Below, one piece after another: positions 1-6,384 of a stretch of 12,627 nt of DNA (position 1 is its first letter; the number at the start of each line of letters is the position of its first letter). A program made the position numbers and the translations under genes. Below the pieces are notes generated by a model that was not told where the DNA came from, made no database searches, and saw only the letters and a program-made list of their open reading frames with translations. This stretch comes from Clostridia bacterium (GTDB lineage: Bacteria > Bacillota_A > Clostridia > Christensenellales > Aristaeellaceae): positions 1 to 12,627 of the forward strand of contig JAFUDW010000146.1 in assembly GCA_017464225.1 (NCBI GenBank), read 5' to 3'.

Positions 1-42
1 CAATTTCCGCCAGTTAAGCTTTTGGGTTGGCGTAAAGAGGCC

Positions 43-160
43 GTCTGAGGCAAAGAAAAAGGCCAGTGCCGTCAGATTGGAGCGAGCTCCATCTGTCGTC
101 CCTTGCCTTTTTCGGGATTGCTACGCAATCCTCAGCTCGCTGCGCGTGCCGACCTCAGAC
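43..160 (+). other. Possible multibranched structured RNA or compound inverted repeat
   Basis: GTCTGAGG (43-50) is exactly complementary to CCTCAGAC (153-160), which would close a domain. Inside it GAAAAAGGC (55-63) pairs with GCCTTTTTC (105-113). That stem encloses CAGA (73-76) with TCTG (92-95) and TGGAG with CTCCA around a short apex near 83-86. A second arm is GGATTGC-TAC-GCAATCC (115-131). These pairings are seen directly. That they form an RNA is inferred, and strand is arbitrary because the pairings are symmetric. The first arm followed by TTTTT could alternatively be a simple plus-strand terminator. I do not recognise a known RNA family. Confidence 0.4.
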
Positions 161-210
161 TGGGGTTTGCTATCGAAGCTATGAATGCCTTACCCGCACC
201 GGAAATGATG

Positions 211-251
211 GCGGCTTGCCGACGTCAATGACGCGTTAGCGTCATAGCCGC
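211..251. repeat. Nested inverted repeat
   Basis: GCGGCT (211-216) is complementary to AGCCGC (246-251). Between them lies a perfect hairpin, ATGACGC (228-234) and GCGTCAT (239-245), with the loop GTTA. There is no T-tract on either side, so it is not a terminator by itself. It sits between the multibranched element and the plus-strand terminator-like hairpin and may belong to the same structured unit. Confidence 0.5.
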
Positions 252-257
252 ATAAGC

Positions 258-297
258 AAAACGGCTGGATCGAGCTTGCTCGAATCCAGTCGTTTTT
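258..297 (+). terminator. Rho-independent terminator-like hairpin, plus strand
   Basis: AAAACG (258-263), CTGGAT (265-270) and CGAG (271-274) pair with CTCG (279-282), ATCCAG (284-289) and CGTTTT (291-296), with a G-T pair and one bulged A. The apex is CTTG and a run of five T follows on the plus strand (293-297). This has the form of an intrinsic terminator for rightward transcription. No plus-strand gene is visible upstream in the window, so it may end a structured RNA or a gene lying before position 1. Confidence 0.6.
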
Positions 298-401
298 GTG
301 TTGTGGCGTATTTCCGGTGAGCTCTTTGTGTTAAGCCCACTTCAATCAACTGCGGGAAGTTGTTTGAAAGAGTACACAAGCAACATCCGCAACTGGCGGG
401 T

Positions 402-454
402 CCAGGGTGGGCCTCCCCACCCTGGCAGGGTTTTTAAGGGGCAGCGCCCCTTAA
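402..454. repeat. Two adjacent perfect hairpins (REP-like)
   Basis: CCAGGGTGGG (402-411) pairs perfectly with CCCACCCTGG (416-425) around the loop CCTC. Nine bases later TTAAGGGGC (434-442) pairs perfectly with GCCCCTTAA (446-454) around AGC. Tandem GC-rich hairpins in an intergenic space are typical of dispersed palindromic repeats in Firmicutes genomes. Only a whole-genome copy count would settle that. Confidence 0.55.
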
Positions 455-526
455 CGTCTTCCCCCAACAAATTCCTGTTTTCAGATGTCTCCCCCCTTAT
501 TCAGGGTTCAGCATGATATGTAACAG

Positions 527-559
527 AAAGGCCATGCCGGATGATCTGGCATGGCCTTT
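527..559 (-). terminator. Strong hairpin terminator at the end of the minus-strand gene series
   Basis: AAAGGCCATGCC (527-538) and GGCATGGCCTTT (548-559) form a perfect 12-bp stem with a 9-base loop. Read on the minus strand it begins a few bases after the stop of the CmpB-like gene and ends in CTTTCTGTT. On the plus strand it is followed by TTATATT, so it could act in both directions. Confidence 0.75.
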
Positions 560-563
560 TATA

Positions 564-1496
564 TTATCTGATTTCATGATTGGCGATCCTGGAAAGGGGA
601 CGGGCTTTGAGGCGTTCCCGGTCGCGGTCGATTTCATCCTTGAGCGCTTTCATATCGGGCGTGGCGGTCTGCGCGTCGTACAAGAGAGCGATCAATGCAT
701 CCTGCTTGTCCAGGATATCGTTTTTGATGCTGAAGGCGGGCTCGATGCTGCTGGCCAGCTGCATTCGCCGCTGCTCGGCCTCTTTGCGCAGCTTTTCGGT
801 CTCCGCGCGGATGGCTTCCAGCCGCGCGTTGATGCGCTCGGTGCGGTAAATCACCTCGGGATACGCGTCGGCGAAGCGGCGGTAGAAGATGTTCCTGTCG
901 CTGAGCAGCAGCCTGATCTCCCTGCCGATTTCTTCGGTATTGTCGGCTTCGCTGCGCTCGATACCCGCTTTCACCAGCCGGAGCACAAAATGCGTGATCA
1001 CAAAATCGGCGGCGAACACGCACAGCAGGATGCCGGCCATCGCCTCCCGCAGGTTCAGGGACAGCGGCGCCAGCAGGCTGCGGAAGATGGGATTGACAAT
1101 ATGAATGATGGCCACGCCGCCCAGGCCGAACAGCAGCAGGTTCCCGATCCATACCCGGCCATGGAGGTTCATGGGCTTCCGGCTGTAATCCCACCACCGG
1201 GCATGAAAGCGCTTTTCCATGAAATAGCTGGTGAAGTACTCAATGGCTCCGCAAAGCAGAAAGGAAAGGACGAAGGTGGTGCCGTAAGCCCATTCAAAGG
1301 GCGATAGGCCGCCGATCACCAGGGTGATGGCCGCTGCTCCCGAACCGTAGATGGGGCAGATGGGACCGGTAAAAAAGCCCCGATTGATAAAGCGGCGGTA
1401 TTGGATGTATTTCAGCGTGACCTCGATGCACCATCCCAGGAACGAGTAAAAGAAGAACAACAGAATCAGATCAGTCAAATATTCCATAAATCCCAT
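564..1496 (-). CDS. CmpB-like membrane protein (putative ABC-transporter type IV, PF06541-type)
   Basis: Predicted 310-residue inner-membrane protein. The N-terminal half has about five hydrophobic segments and the family pattern FFFYSFLGWCIEV followed by a GPICPIYG motif, which marks the CmpB/DUF1113 family. The family is common in Firmicutes and has no firmly established transport substrate. The C-terminal third is soluble, highly charged and heptad-like (a Glu/Arg/Lys-rich coiled coil), an extension beyond the membrane domain. The start is uncertain. I chose the ATG at 1496 because the hydrophobic domain follows directly. The ATG at 1487 is equally possible, while an in-frame extension to 1580 or 1613 has unprotein-like Arg/Pro-rich content. 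It is the last gene before the terminator and lies about 140 bases after the radical SAM gene, so it may or may not share its transcript. Confidence 0.75.
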   Translation of the reverse strand: MGFMEYLTDLILLFFFYSFLGWCIEVTLKYIQYRRFINRGFFTGPICPIYGSGAAAITLVIGGLSPFEWAYGTTFVLSFLLCGAIEYFTSYFMEKRFHARWWDYSRKPMNLHGRVWIGNLLLFGLGGVAIIHIVNPIFRSLLAPLSLNLREAMAGILLCVFAADFVITHFVLRLVKAGIERSEADNTEEIGREIRLLLSDRNIFYRRFADAYPEVIYRTERINARLEAIRAETEKLRKEAEQRRMQLASSIEPAFSIKNDILDKQDALIALLYDAQTATPDMKALKDEIDRDRERLKARPLSRIANHEIR

Positions 1497-1634
1497 GCCA
1501 GCGCGGCCTCTGAAAGCGCACCGCGGGAAAGTACGCCGCAGAATTGTACTTCCCTCTTTGATCGGTTCGCTTTTTTTCATCCTGTTTTTGCCGCCGCAGC
1601 TGGGCGGCCGCACGCAGGAAATGATACCAGATAT

Positions 1635-2414
1635 TCAGCGTGAAATCAAGCCGGGCCGGTAGTTCGTCAAAATGGTCAGGATGTCCGTTTTGTATACGTT
1701 TCCGTTCAGCACATCGCCGTTTGGTGAAAACGACAAAACATGGATATCCATTGGATCGTCGTCGTACGGCGATGAAAAATCCGCGCAATCATGGAAGTAT
1801 TCCCCGAGGTACTTCAAGGCGTTCCCGCTTGGAAAAACAACGTTGCCCGCGCCGACCGGGATACGATCGTCGGAAAACGTCCGCAAAATCTCCCGGGTTT
1901 TGAGGTTATACGGATTATCGTCCTCCGGGCTGACGAGCCAGGCAGGGCTCAGCTTGATCGGGATTCCCGCTTTCACGGCGTATTCGGCAAAGGCTTTGAC
2001 CGGTTCAAGCGGGATGGTCTCCTGATGAAAGGCGTCCGCCGATAACAGCAGATCGTTGACGCCGCAGCTTTTCAGGCGTTGAACCACGTCGGTGATTTTT
2101 GCGGGATCTTTTGAAAAATAGCCGTTGGTAATGACCTGCCGTTTTTCGATCCCCAGCTCCGCCGCCGTTCTTTGGATGGCGCAGACCGCGTCCGGATACA
2201 GCAGCGGTTCGCCGCCGAAGGTCATCAGGGATTGAATGTTATAATGCGCGCATACCGCGCGGATCGATTCCGCCGCGATATCGGCGTCGATGTGCTCAAA
2301 TTGTCCGGTATGCTCGCCCTCGGAGCAGTGCTTGCATCTTCCCGTGCAGGCCATGGTCACGGCAAACTCAATGCGGTTCAGATGCTTTACGTATTCGTTC
2401 ATGATGGTTCCCAT
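1635..2414 (-). CDS. Radical SAM protein without a SPASM-type C-terminal cluster
   Basis: About 259 residues. The signature CTGRCKHC (Cys23, Cys27, Cys30; CX3CX2C) binds the 4Fe-4S cluster that cleaves S-adenosylmethionine. GGEP at about 67-70 is the SAM-contacting motif. The rest fits a partial TIM barrel. Only scattered cysteines occur in the C-terminal half, so there is no sign of the auxiliary clusters typical of peptide-modifying SPASM enzymes, and the substrate is unknown. The start at 2414 (MGTIMNEY) is chosen because GGGAG lies 8 bases upstream on the minus strand. A longer frame to 2471 would overlap the preceding gene. It follows the PNPOx-like gene by 13 bases, a typical operon spacing. 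Confidence 0.85.
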   Translation of the reverse strand: MGTIMNEYVKHLNRIEFAVTMACTGRCKHCSEGEHTGQFEHIDADIAAESIRAVCAHYNIQSLMTFGGEPLLYPDAVCAIQRTAAELGIEKRQVITNGYFSKDPAKITDVVQRLKSCGVNDLLLSADAFHQETIPLEPVKAFAEYAVKAGIPIKLSPAWLVSPEDDNPYNLKTREILRTFSDDRIPVGAGNVVFPSGNALKYLGEYFHDCADFSSPYDDDPMDIHVLSFSPNGDVLNGNVYKTDILTILTNYRPGLISR

Positions 2415-2427
2415 CGCTTTTCTCCCG

Positions 2428-2823
2428 TTATGCTTCGGATGAGGCGGCGTCCGCTGCGGTGAGCTGCGCAAAGTCGTCTATATCATACCTTTTGCCGTTG
2501 GCGAACAATACGCCGTCCGTCAATTGGACGCGCAGGATAACGGTGTTTTCATCACTGAAATCATTATGCCCGTTATCTATCCGTGCTTTGAAGGCGATCC
2601 TGAGCTTTTCGGCGATCTCGCGGTTTTCCGCTTTGCTGAAAAACCCCAGGTTCGTTCCTTTCCCATGGGCTGTAAACCATTCTCTGGCAATGGCGACCGT
2701 CGGGTTTGTTTGGATTTGCTTCATTTTGCCCGAGAGGGCATAGGTAATGGTATAAAACGCGCCGTTTTCATAATAACCGTCCACGTTCCTGACGTGGGGG
2801 ACGCCTTGGCTCACGGTGGCCAA
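2428..2823 (-). CDS. PNPOx-like (FMN-binding split barrel) protein, apparently 5'-truncated
   Basis: The 131 residues match the pyridoxamine 5'-phosphate oxidase-like split-barrel fold. There is a barrel-strand motif (ATVSQGVPHVR), then a segment containing YYENGAFYTITYALSGKMKQ, WFTAHGKG and a C-terminal LTDGVLF strand. Such proteins usually bind FMN or a related cofactor; here neither reaction nor partner is known. The family normally has roughly 10-20 residues before the ATV strand. In this frame only six codons (reading DSIIAL, 2838-2821) precede it, after a lysine codon and an in-frame TGA at 2844-2842. There is no ATG and no well-placed ribosome binding site. The TTG at 2823 is only a formal start. 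An AAGGG lies upstream near the previous stop. A lesion at the 5' end or an unusual start codon is likely. It sits between the P-loop gene and the radical SAM gene. Confidence 0.65.
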   Translation of the reverse strand: MATVSQGVPHVRNVDGYYENGAFYTITYALSGKMKQIQTNPTVAIAREWFTAHGKGTNLGFFSKAENREIAEKLRIAFKARIDNGHNDFSDENTVILRVQLTDGVLFANGKRYDIDDFAQLTAADAASSEA

Positions 2824-2851
2824 AGCGATGATGGAATCTTTTCAATGGCCC

Positions 2852-3634
2852 TTACAGCGCAGCAAGCTCGGCGTCCGTATATCCTTTTGAGGCGAGAACG
2901 GTGCACCTGTCCGAGAACAGCTCCTCGCATATCCGCAGCTCCAGCGCCTGCCGATGCTTGAAATGCGCGATCAAACCGTCTTCGCCTTTCAGGCCCTTCG
3001 CTTTCGCGCAGGGAGAAGCGTGAAGGTATTCAAGCATCATCGGGAACCATAATTCGTTCCCCGAAGCGTCCGATCGTTCTTTGCGTATCGCGTTCAAATT
3101 GCCCGCGATATCCGCTGTTTTCAGATACAGGATATGATAGTCCTTTCCCGCCAGCGCGCTTTGGATGCGCTTGTAAAAGGCCAGGATCTGCGCGTCCGAG
3201 GCGCAGCGGAACAGGATCATATCTTCCATGATATTCTGAAAAAGCGAGCACTCAAAGATCATCCCGTCCTGCTTCCAGGCCGCGAAGCGTTTCAGGATAA
3301 TGGATTGAAAATCCTCGTATGATACGCGGCCGTTATAGATCTCATACTGCTCAAGATCGCGGTAAAACGCCCGGTTTTCGGTTCTGACCTTCGTATAGCA
3401 GACGATTTTATGATCGCCTTCGGAGTGCGTTTTTTCCTCGATCGCGCCTCGCATATCGGGATATCGCGCCAGCATTGCCCGGTATGCCGCTTCTTCCATG
3501 CGGGCGCACCAGGCCAGTTCAATGGGGGAATACTCGCCTTCCCTGACGGCACGGTGGTCTGGCTTCATATCGGAGATCCTTTGCACAAGCGTGCTTTTGC
3601 CGCTTCCCTGCAAGCCTTCAATAAAGTAATTCAT
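2852..3634 (-). CDS. P-loop NTPase, kinase-like (AAA_33/thymidylate-kinase-like fold)
   Basis: 260 residues starting MNYFIEGLQGSGKST. The Walker A motif lies at residues 7-15 (Lys13), immediately after the first beta strand, as in small-molecule kinases rather than AAA+ machines. A hydrophobic strand with MIFECS near the middle and another ending LYLK fit the core sheet, and Arg/Lys-rich helices could be the lid. The substrate cannot be told. Its start overlaps the GNAT stop as ATGA (3634-3631), with GGAG about 8 bases upstream inside the GNAT gene, so the two are translationally coupled. Next come the PNPOx-like and radical SAM genes, suggesting a common pathway, but this is inference from order only. 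Confidence 0.75.
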   Translation of the reverse strand: MNYFIEGLQGSGKSTLVQRISDMKPDHRAVREGEYSPIELAWCARMEEAAYRAMLARYPDMRGAIEEKTHSEGDHKIVCYTKVRTENRAFYRDLEQYEIYNGRVSYEDFQSIILKRFAAWKQDGMIFECSLFQNIMEDMILFRCASDAQILAFYKRIQSALAGKDYHILYLKTADIAGNLNAIRKERSDASGNELWFPMMLEYLHASPCAKAKGLKGEDGLIAHFKHRQALELRICEELFSDRCTVLASKGYTDAELAAL

Positions 3635-4077
3635 TCCTTATACTCCATCGGCGTATAGCGGATGCCATTGACGGTCTGCTCGCTGTCCGTCGGCGTAAAG
3701 CCCAGCGCCTTGTAAAATGGCAAACCATAGGGCGAGGAATTGAGCGTGATCTTTCCGGGATAGTTCTTCCGTATAAGCTGAAAAAGCTTTGTTCCGATGC
3801 CCTGGCGATGATATGCGCCGTCCACAAAGAAGAAACAGATATGCCGCGTTTCCTCCCGGATGCCGATCAGGCCCACCAGATGATCCCCGTCAAACGCGCC
3901 GTAATACCTGATCCCGGCCAGATAGGCTTCGTTTTGCAGCGTTTTTCTGAACTCCTCGGTGCCTTCGGGGGCGTAATCGGGCGATTCATACGCGGAAAAC
4001 ACCTCCCATGCCAGTTTCAGCGCCGTGCCGGTTTCTTCAGCTGCCAGAGGGCGCATCATATATTCCTTCGGGTTCAT
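3631..4077 (-). CDS. GNAT-family N-acetyltransferase
   Basis: 148 residues. The acetyl-CoA pyrophosphate-binding motif A appears as RQGIGTKL at about 91-98, after a beta strand CFFFVD. Motif B is seen at the C-terminus as GLPFYKALGF. These are diagnostic of Gcn5-related acetyltransferases, which move acetyl from acetyl-CoA to an amine; the acceptor is unknown. The start at 4077 is preceded by AGGAGG with 8-base spacing. Upstream in-frame sequence up to 4284 is antisense-like run-through of the TetR region and is excluded. It lies 116 bases after TetR and overlaps the P-loop gene by ATGA, so it probably belongs to the TetR-led transcript. Confidence 0.88.
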   Translation of the reverse strand: MNPKEYMMRPLAAEETGTALKLAWEVFSAYESPDYAPEGTEEFRKTLQNEAYLAGIRYYGAFDGDHLVGLIGIREETRHICFFFVDGAYHRQGIGTKLFQLIRKNYPGKITLNSSPYGLPFYKALGFTPTDSEQTVNGIRYTPMEYKE

Positions 4078-4154
4078 TTTCTGATCCTCCTTATTCGCGG
4101 AAAAGCTGCTTGATATCGGTGGAAAGATTAGAGAAAAGACAGATCGACAGCGCG

Positions 4155-4180
4155 GGATCAAAGCCTGCGCAGGCTGATCC
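4155..4180. repeat. Inverted repeat between TetR and GNAT genes
   Basis: GGATCA plus GCCTGC (4155-4160, 4163-4168) pair with GCAGGC and TGATCC (4169-4180), with a two-base AA bulge and no proper loop. It sits in the 116-base gap between the two genes. No T-tract follows on the minus strand, so it is not a standard terminator. It could be an mRNA stabilising or processing stem, or a small dispersed palindrome. Confidence 0.4.
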
Positions 4181-4193
4181 GGGTCAGGCGTGC

Positions 4194-4787
4194 TTATCCC
4201 TTTCCGTAGACCCGCGCAAAATGCCGGCTGAACGCTTCGATCCGCGTCATTGCTTCGGGCGTCCTTTCCGGTTCCCGATCGCACTGGCGGATCAGCGCCG
4301 AGATCGGCGTAGTATAGGCAAAGGCCAGCATCCGGGGATCGTCCCGGCGAAGGATCCCTTTGTCCATCATGCCCGAGAACAGCGGTGTAAACATTTCGGT
4401 GAGGCCCGTCAAAAAATACTTTGAAGCGAGCGCTCGGGCGCGCTCATCGCGGAACTGTTCGATGGAAAGGAGCTTTCTGGATTTGATCACATTTTCATCG
4501 CGTACCGTGAAATCGGCCATCCGCAGCGTCAGATTGACCAACTCTTCCGGTGAATCCGGCACGGGTGGCAAATGCTCCGGCGAGCCGAAGCGCTCCTCAT
4601 AATAGGCGATCAGCCGGTCGAGCAGCGCGTTCCAGATATCTTCCTTGCTTGTAAAATGGCGGTACATGGAGGATTTTACCAGCCCAAGCGACGCAGTGAG
4701 CTCCCGGATGTTTGTGCCCTCGTCCCCTTTCTTGGAAAACATATCCAGCGCCGCCGCCAGGATCCGTTCTCTTGTATCCTTTGCCAT
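4194..4787 (-). CDS. TetR/AcrR-family transcriptional regulator
   Basis: 197 residues. The N-terminal segment (MAKDTRERIL followed by ALDMFSKKGDEGTNIRELTA) and the recognition region GLVKSSMYRHFTSKEDIW, about residues 35-52, are the classic TetR helix-turn-helix. The C-terminal helices form the usual ligand-binding and dimer domain, with no recognisable ligand. The start at 4787 is chosen because the TetR N-terminus begins there and AGGA lies just upstream; longer starts would run through the promoter and operator. The promoter (4828-4856) carries a perfect inverted repeat around its -10 box, so the protein probably represses itself and the genes after it. It has its own upstream boundary, the terminator at 5015-5052. 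Confidence 0.92.
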   Translation of the reverse strand: MAKDTRERILAAALDMFSKKGDEGTNIRELTASLGLVKSSMYRHFTSKEDIWNALLDRLIAYYEERFGSPEHLPPVPDSPEELVNLTLRMADFTVRDENVIKSRKLLSIEQFRDERARALASKYFLTGLTEMFTPLFSGMMDKGILRRDDPRMLAFAYTTPISALIRQCDREPERTPEAMTRIEAFSRHFARVYGKG

Positions 4788-4809
4788 ACGATCCTGCGCC
4801 TCACAAAAA

Positions 4810-4849
4810 GTGACCTTTCGTTCATACATTATAGAGAACGAAAGGTCAC
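4810..4849 (-). promoter_or_regulatory. Probable TetR operator: perfect 14-bp inverted repeat
   Basis: GTGACCTTTCGTTC (4810-4823) and GAACGAAAGGTCAC (4836-4849) are exact reverse complements separated by 12 bases. The spacer contains the -10 box of the TetR promoter, so binding of either arm would block RNA polymerase. Only one arm is transcribed, so it is not an RNA hairpin. The 40-bp span is long for a single TetR dimer and may hold two. Confidence 0.8.
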
Positions 4850-4856
4850 ATATCAA
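4828..4856 (-). promoter_or_regulatory. Sigma-A-type promoter of the TetR gene
   Basis: On the minus strand TTGATA (complement of 4851-4856) is followed after exactly 17 bases by a perfect TATAAT (complement of 4828-4833). Transcription would start near 4821 and the TetR ATG is about 35 bases later. The position inside the inverted repeat supports autoregulation. Confidence 0.8.
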
Positions 4857-5014
4857 GCCCATTTTGTTTTTTTCATTCAACCGTTGGTTTGCTCCGCCCG
4901 GCATGAAAATGACGCTGTCGGGCTTTTCAGCGTCAGACCGCCTTTGCCATCATATAGGAAATAATGGAGCGTCGCCGTCATCTGATCTATGTCTCGTCTT
5001 AGCGGCCGATGTGC

Positions 5015-5052
5015 AAAAATGATCCCCCAGGCCATTTCCGGCGTGGGGGATC
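5015..5052 (-). terminator. Intrinsic terminator after the Ada-like gene
   Basis: Read on the minus strand, GATCCCCCA (complement of 5044-5052) pairs perfectly with TGGGGGATC (complement of 5021-5029) and is followed by ATTTTTG. It begins 27 bases after the stop of the small exported protein gene. It separates the toxin-antitoxin group from the TetR group. Confidence 0.88.
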
Positions 5053-5078
5053 GGCGTTATTCCGTTTGGATCGGCCAT

Positions 5079-5468
5079 TTATCTTTCGGGCTTGCACTGA
5101 CCGCAGGGCGAATAGCCGTTTGCTATCAATTCCTGGGGCGAGAGCGTTGAATGCTTGCGATTGCTGGAATGGATCGCCAGCGTTGTTATGCAGTTTGTTA
5201 AATGAAACTTTTTGGTTTTGGTATTGATCACATAGGTGCCCTCGATAAAAGCGGGATTCAACGCGTCATAATGACCGTTGGCGTATCCGGCGCGATAGAT
5301 TTGGGCCTCGCGATCGGTCAGCCCGTCCGGCAGTATAGCCTCATCCGCCGATTGCAGAGAAAACCAATCAAGCTCACTGCGGGAATAAAGCGATGAATTT
5401 GCTTTCGCAAGCACGATGCAAAAAAGAGAAAGCGTCAGCAGGATCATGATCATAAACGCGCGTTTCAT
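5079..5468 (-). CDS. Small exported protein with Ada-like zinc-binding motif
   Basis: 129 residues. Residues 4-22 form one hydrophobic segment (signal peptide or N-terminal anchor), so the rest is probably outside the membrane. The C-terminal part reads YVINTKTKKFHLTNC ... GYSPCGQCKP: His89, Cys93, Cys122 and Cys125 match the Cys/His zinc-binding module related to the Ada metal-binding domain. That module is often found at the end of secreted nucleases, metallo-hydrolases and small lipoproteins in Firmicutes. Here it stands almost alone with no catalytic domain, so the function is unknown. The start at 5468 is preceded by AAGGAG about 8 bases away. The frame extension to 5513 lacks such a site and overlaps the DUF3368 stop. 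It is last in its transcript, 41 bases after DUF3368. Confidence 0.75.
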   Translation of the reverse strand: MKRAFMIMILLTLSLFCIVLAKANSSLYSRSELDWFSLQSADEAILPDGLTDREAQIYRAGYANGHYDALNPAFIEGTYVINTKTKKFHLTNCITTLAIHSSNRKHSTLSPQELIANGYSPCGQCKPER

Positions 5469-5509
5469 GGCAGCTTCTCCTTTTGTAAAGTTACTTTTCA
5501 GTAGCGATT

Positions 5510-6018
5510 TCATTCAGATAGCTTATGATTCTGTATATGCTCCATCGCATTCTGAATCAGTTCTTCGCTGATCCTTCTGTTGGCATCCTGCAATACGTCA
5601 AAAGCAGATTCAACATCCTCCGCAGATAGGATACCGTCATCAAAAGCGTTGACCAGCACGCCCACGGTTCCCATGATCCGCAGACCCATGGATTTCGCAA
5701 CCTTCCGACCTGCCGCTTCATCCATCAGAAGAAAGTCGGCCTGATGATCATCCGCATAAATGATTGCTTCGCTTTCGCCCTGATCCAGCCCAGTGGCACG
5801 CCTCAGGAGGGCGACCGCTTTCTGCTCGCCCACCGATACCCGCCGGATAAACGTGCATTGTCTGACTTGCTTTGCTTCCGCCTGAAAGCTGTCATTGGTG
5901 GTTAATTCCTCAAAACAGACTCCGGGATCAGGATCTCCCCGAACATCCTTTGCAGCACATCCAGCCGCGAGGCTTTCATCAGGGAAATCAGCGGCGTTGT
6001 ATCCGATACGACAATCAT
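5510..6018 (-). pseudogene. DUF3368 PIN-like protein (toxin-type), broken by a one-base frameshift
   Basis: From the ATG at 6018 the protein reads MIVVSDTTPLISLMKA and ends early at a TAA (5904-5902). The next reading frame then continues FEELTTND to a stop at 5510. Adding one base in the run of four A at 5912-5915 (T on the coding strand) restores one open frame of about 169 residues. The whole has the DUF3368 hallmarks: acidic SDTTPLI start, QGESEAI, an aspartate in LLMDE, and GTVGVL. DUF3368 proteins are PIN-domain relatives paired with UPF0175 antitoxins and are presumed nucleases. The start codon overlaps the antitoxin stop as ATGA, and AAGGAG lies 8 bases upstream. Either the toxin is inactivated or the missing base is a sequencing error. 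Confidence 0.85.
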
Positions 6019-6296
6019 TGCGCCTTCTCCTTGAACGCCCGATATGCGCCGATTTCCTCATTCAAATCCGCCTTGCTCTGCCGCAAATAAGGGATGCCCA
6101 TGGAGTTGTAGAATTCGATCAGATCCAGCTTGTGAACGCCCAGGATCTCCGCGGCACGGCCATGGGAAATCGTCATGTTCTGGATCAGAGGATACAGCAT
6201 CATGGCGTTTCTTTCAAAATCCGCTTTCTGATCGCCGTCGACAATATATGGGGCCATATCCTGCGGAATGGTAATGGGGACGGAAATCATCGTCAT
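6015..6296 (-). CDS. UPF0175-family antitoxin-like protein
   Basis: 93 residues. The segment at about 43-70, ISHGRAAEILGVHKLDLIEF followed by GIPYL, is the UPF0175 pattern, a small helix-turn-helix-like fold. Members sit directly upstream of DUF3368 PIN-like proteins and are thought to be the antitoxin and autorepressor. The ATG at 6296 is chosen because AGGAGG lies 8 bases upstream; a GTG at 6305 is too close to that site. Its stop overlaps the DUF3368 start (ATGA). It is the first gene after the promoter at 6356-6384. Confidence 0.85.
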   Translation of the reverse strand: MTMISVPITIPQDMAPYIVDGDQKADFERNAMMLYPLIQNMTISHGRAAEILGVHKLDLIEFYNSMGIPYLRQSKADLNEEIGAYRAFKEKAQ

Positions 6297-6355
6297 GGCG
6301 GACACCTCCTCTTGACTATCTTAACAGATGATTAGTTTTTCCAAGCATCTATTTT

Positions 6356-6384
6356 ACTATAGCATAATAGCATCACAATATCAA
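6356..6384 (-). promoter_or_regulatory. Sigma-A-type promoter for the toxin-antitoxin group
   Basis: Minus strand TTGATA (complement of 6379-6384), a 17-base spacer, then TATAGT (complement of 6356-6361), in an AT-rich stretch. The transcript would begin about 50 bases before the antitoxin start. A weak AGATG/CATCT inverted repeat (about 6327-6351) lies just downstream and could be an operator for the antitoxin, but this is uncertain. Confidence 0.65.

Larger units (their letters stand above)
1..526. other. Intergenic stretch rich in stem-loops, no credible protein gene
   Basis: No reading frame here looks like a real protein. The one frame of moderate length (298-516) has low-complexity, unfamiliar content and runs through the hairpins. 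The stretch instead holds at least six inverted repeats, listed separately. Dense intergenic hairpins of this kind resemble REP/BIME-like repeats or a structured RNA. With one copy in view I cannot tell which. It lies downstream of the terminator that closes the minus-strand gene series. Confidence 0.7.

Noticed and set aside
513..1307. Long plus-strand open frame opposite the CmpB-like gene
   Set aside because: It is the antisense shadow of a well-supported minus-strand membrane protein gene and has His/Gln/Gly-rich content without family motifs.
4078..4284. N-terminal extension of the GNAT protein
   Set aside because: It has no ribosome binding site, reads antisense-like sequence through the TetR 3' end, and the ATG at 4077 has a perfect AGGAGG.
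4911..4941. GACGCTG/CAGCGTC inverted repeat between the terminator and the TetR promoter
   Set aside because: Seven-base arms with no T-tract and no relation to promoter elements; could be chance.
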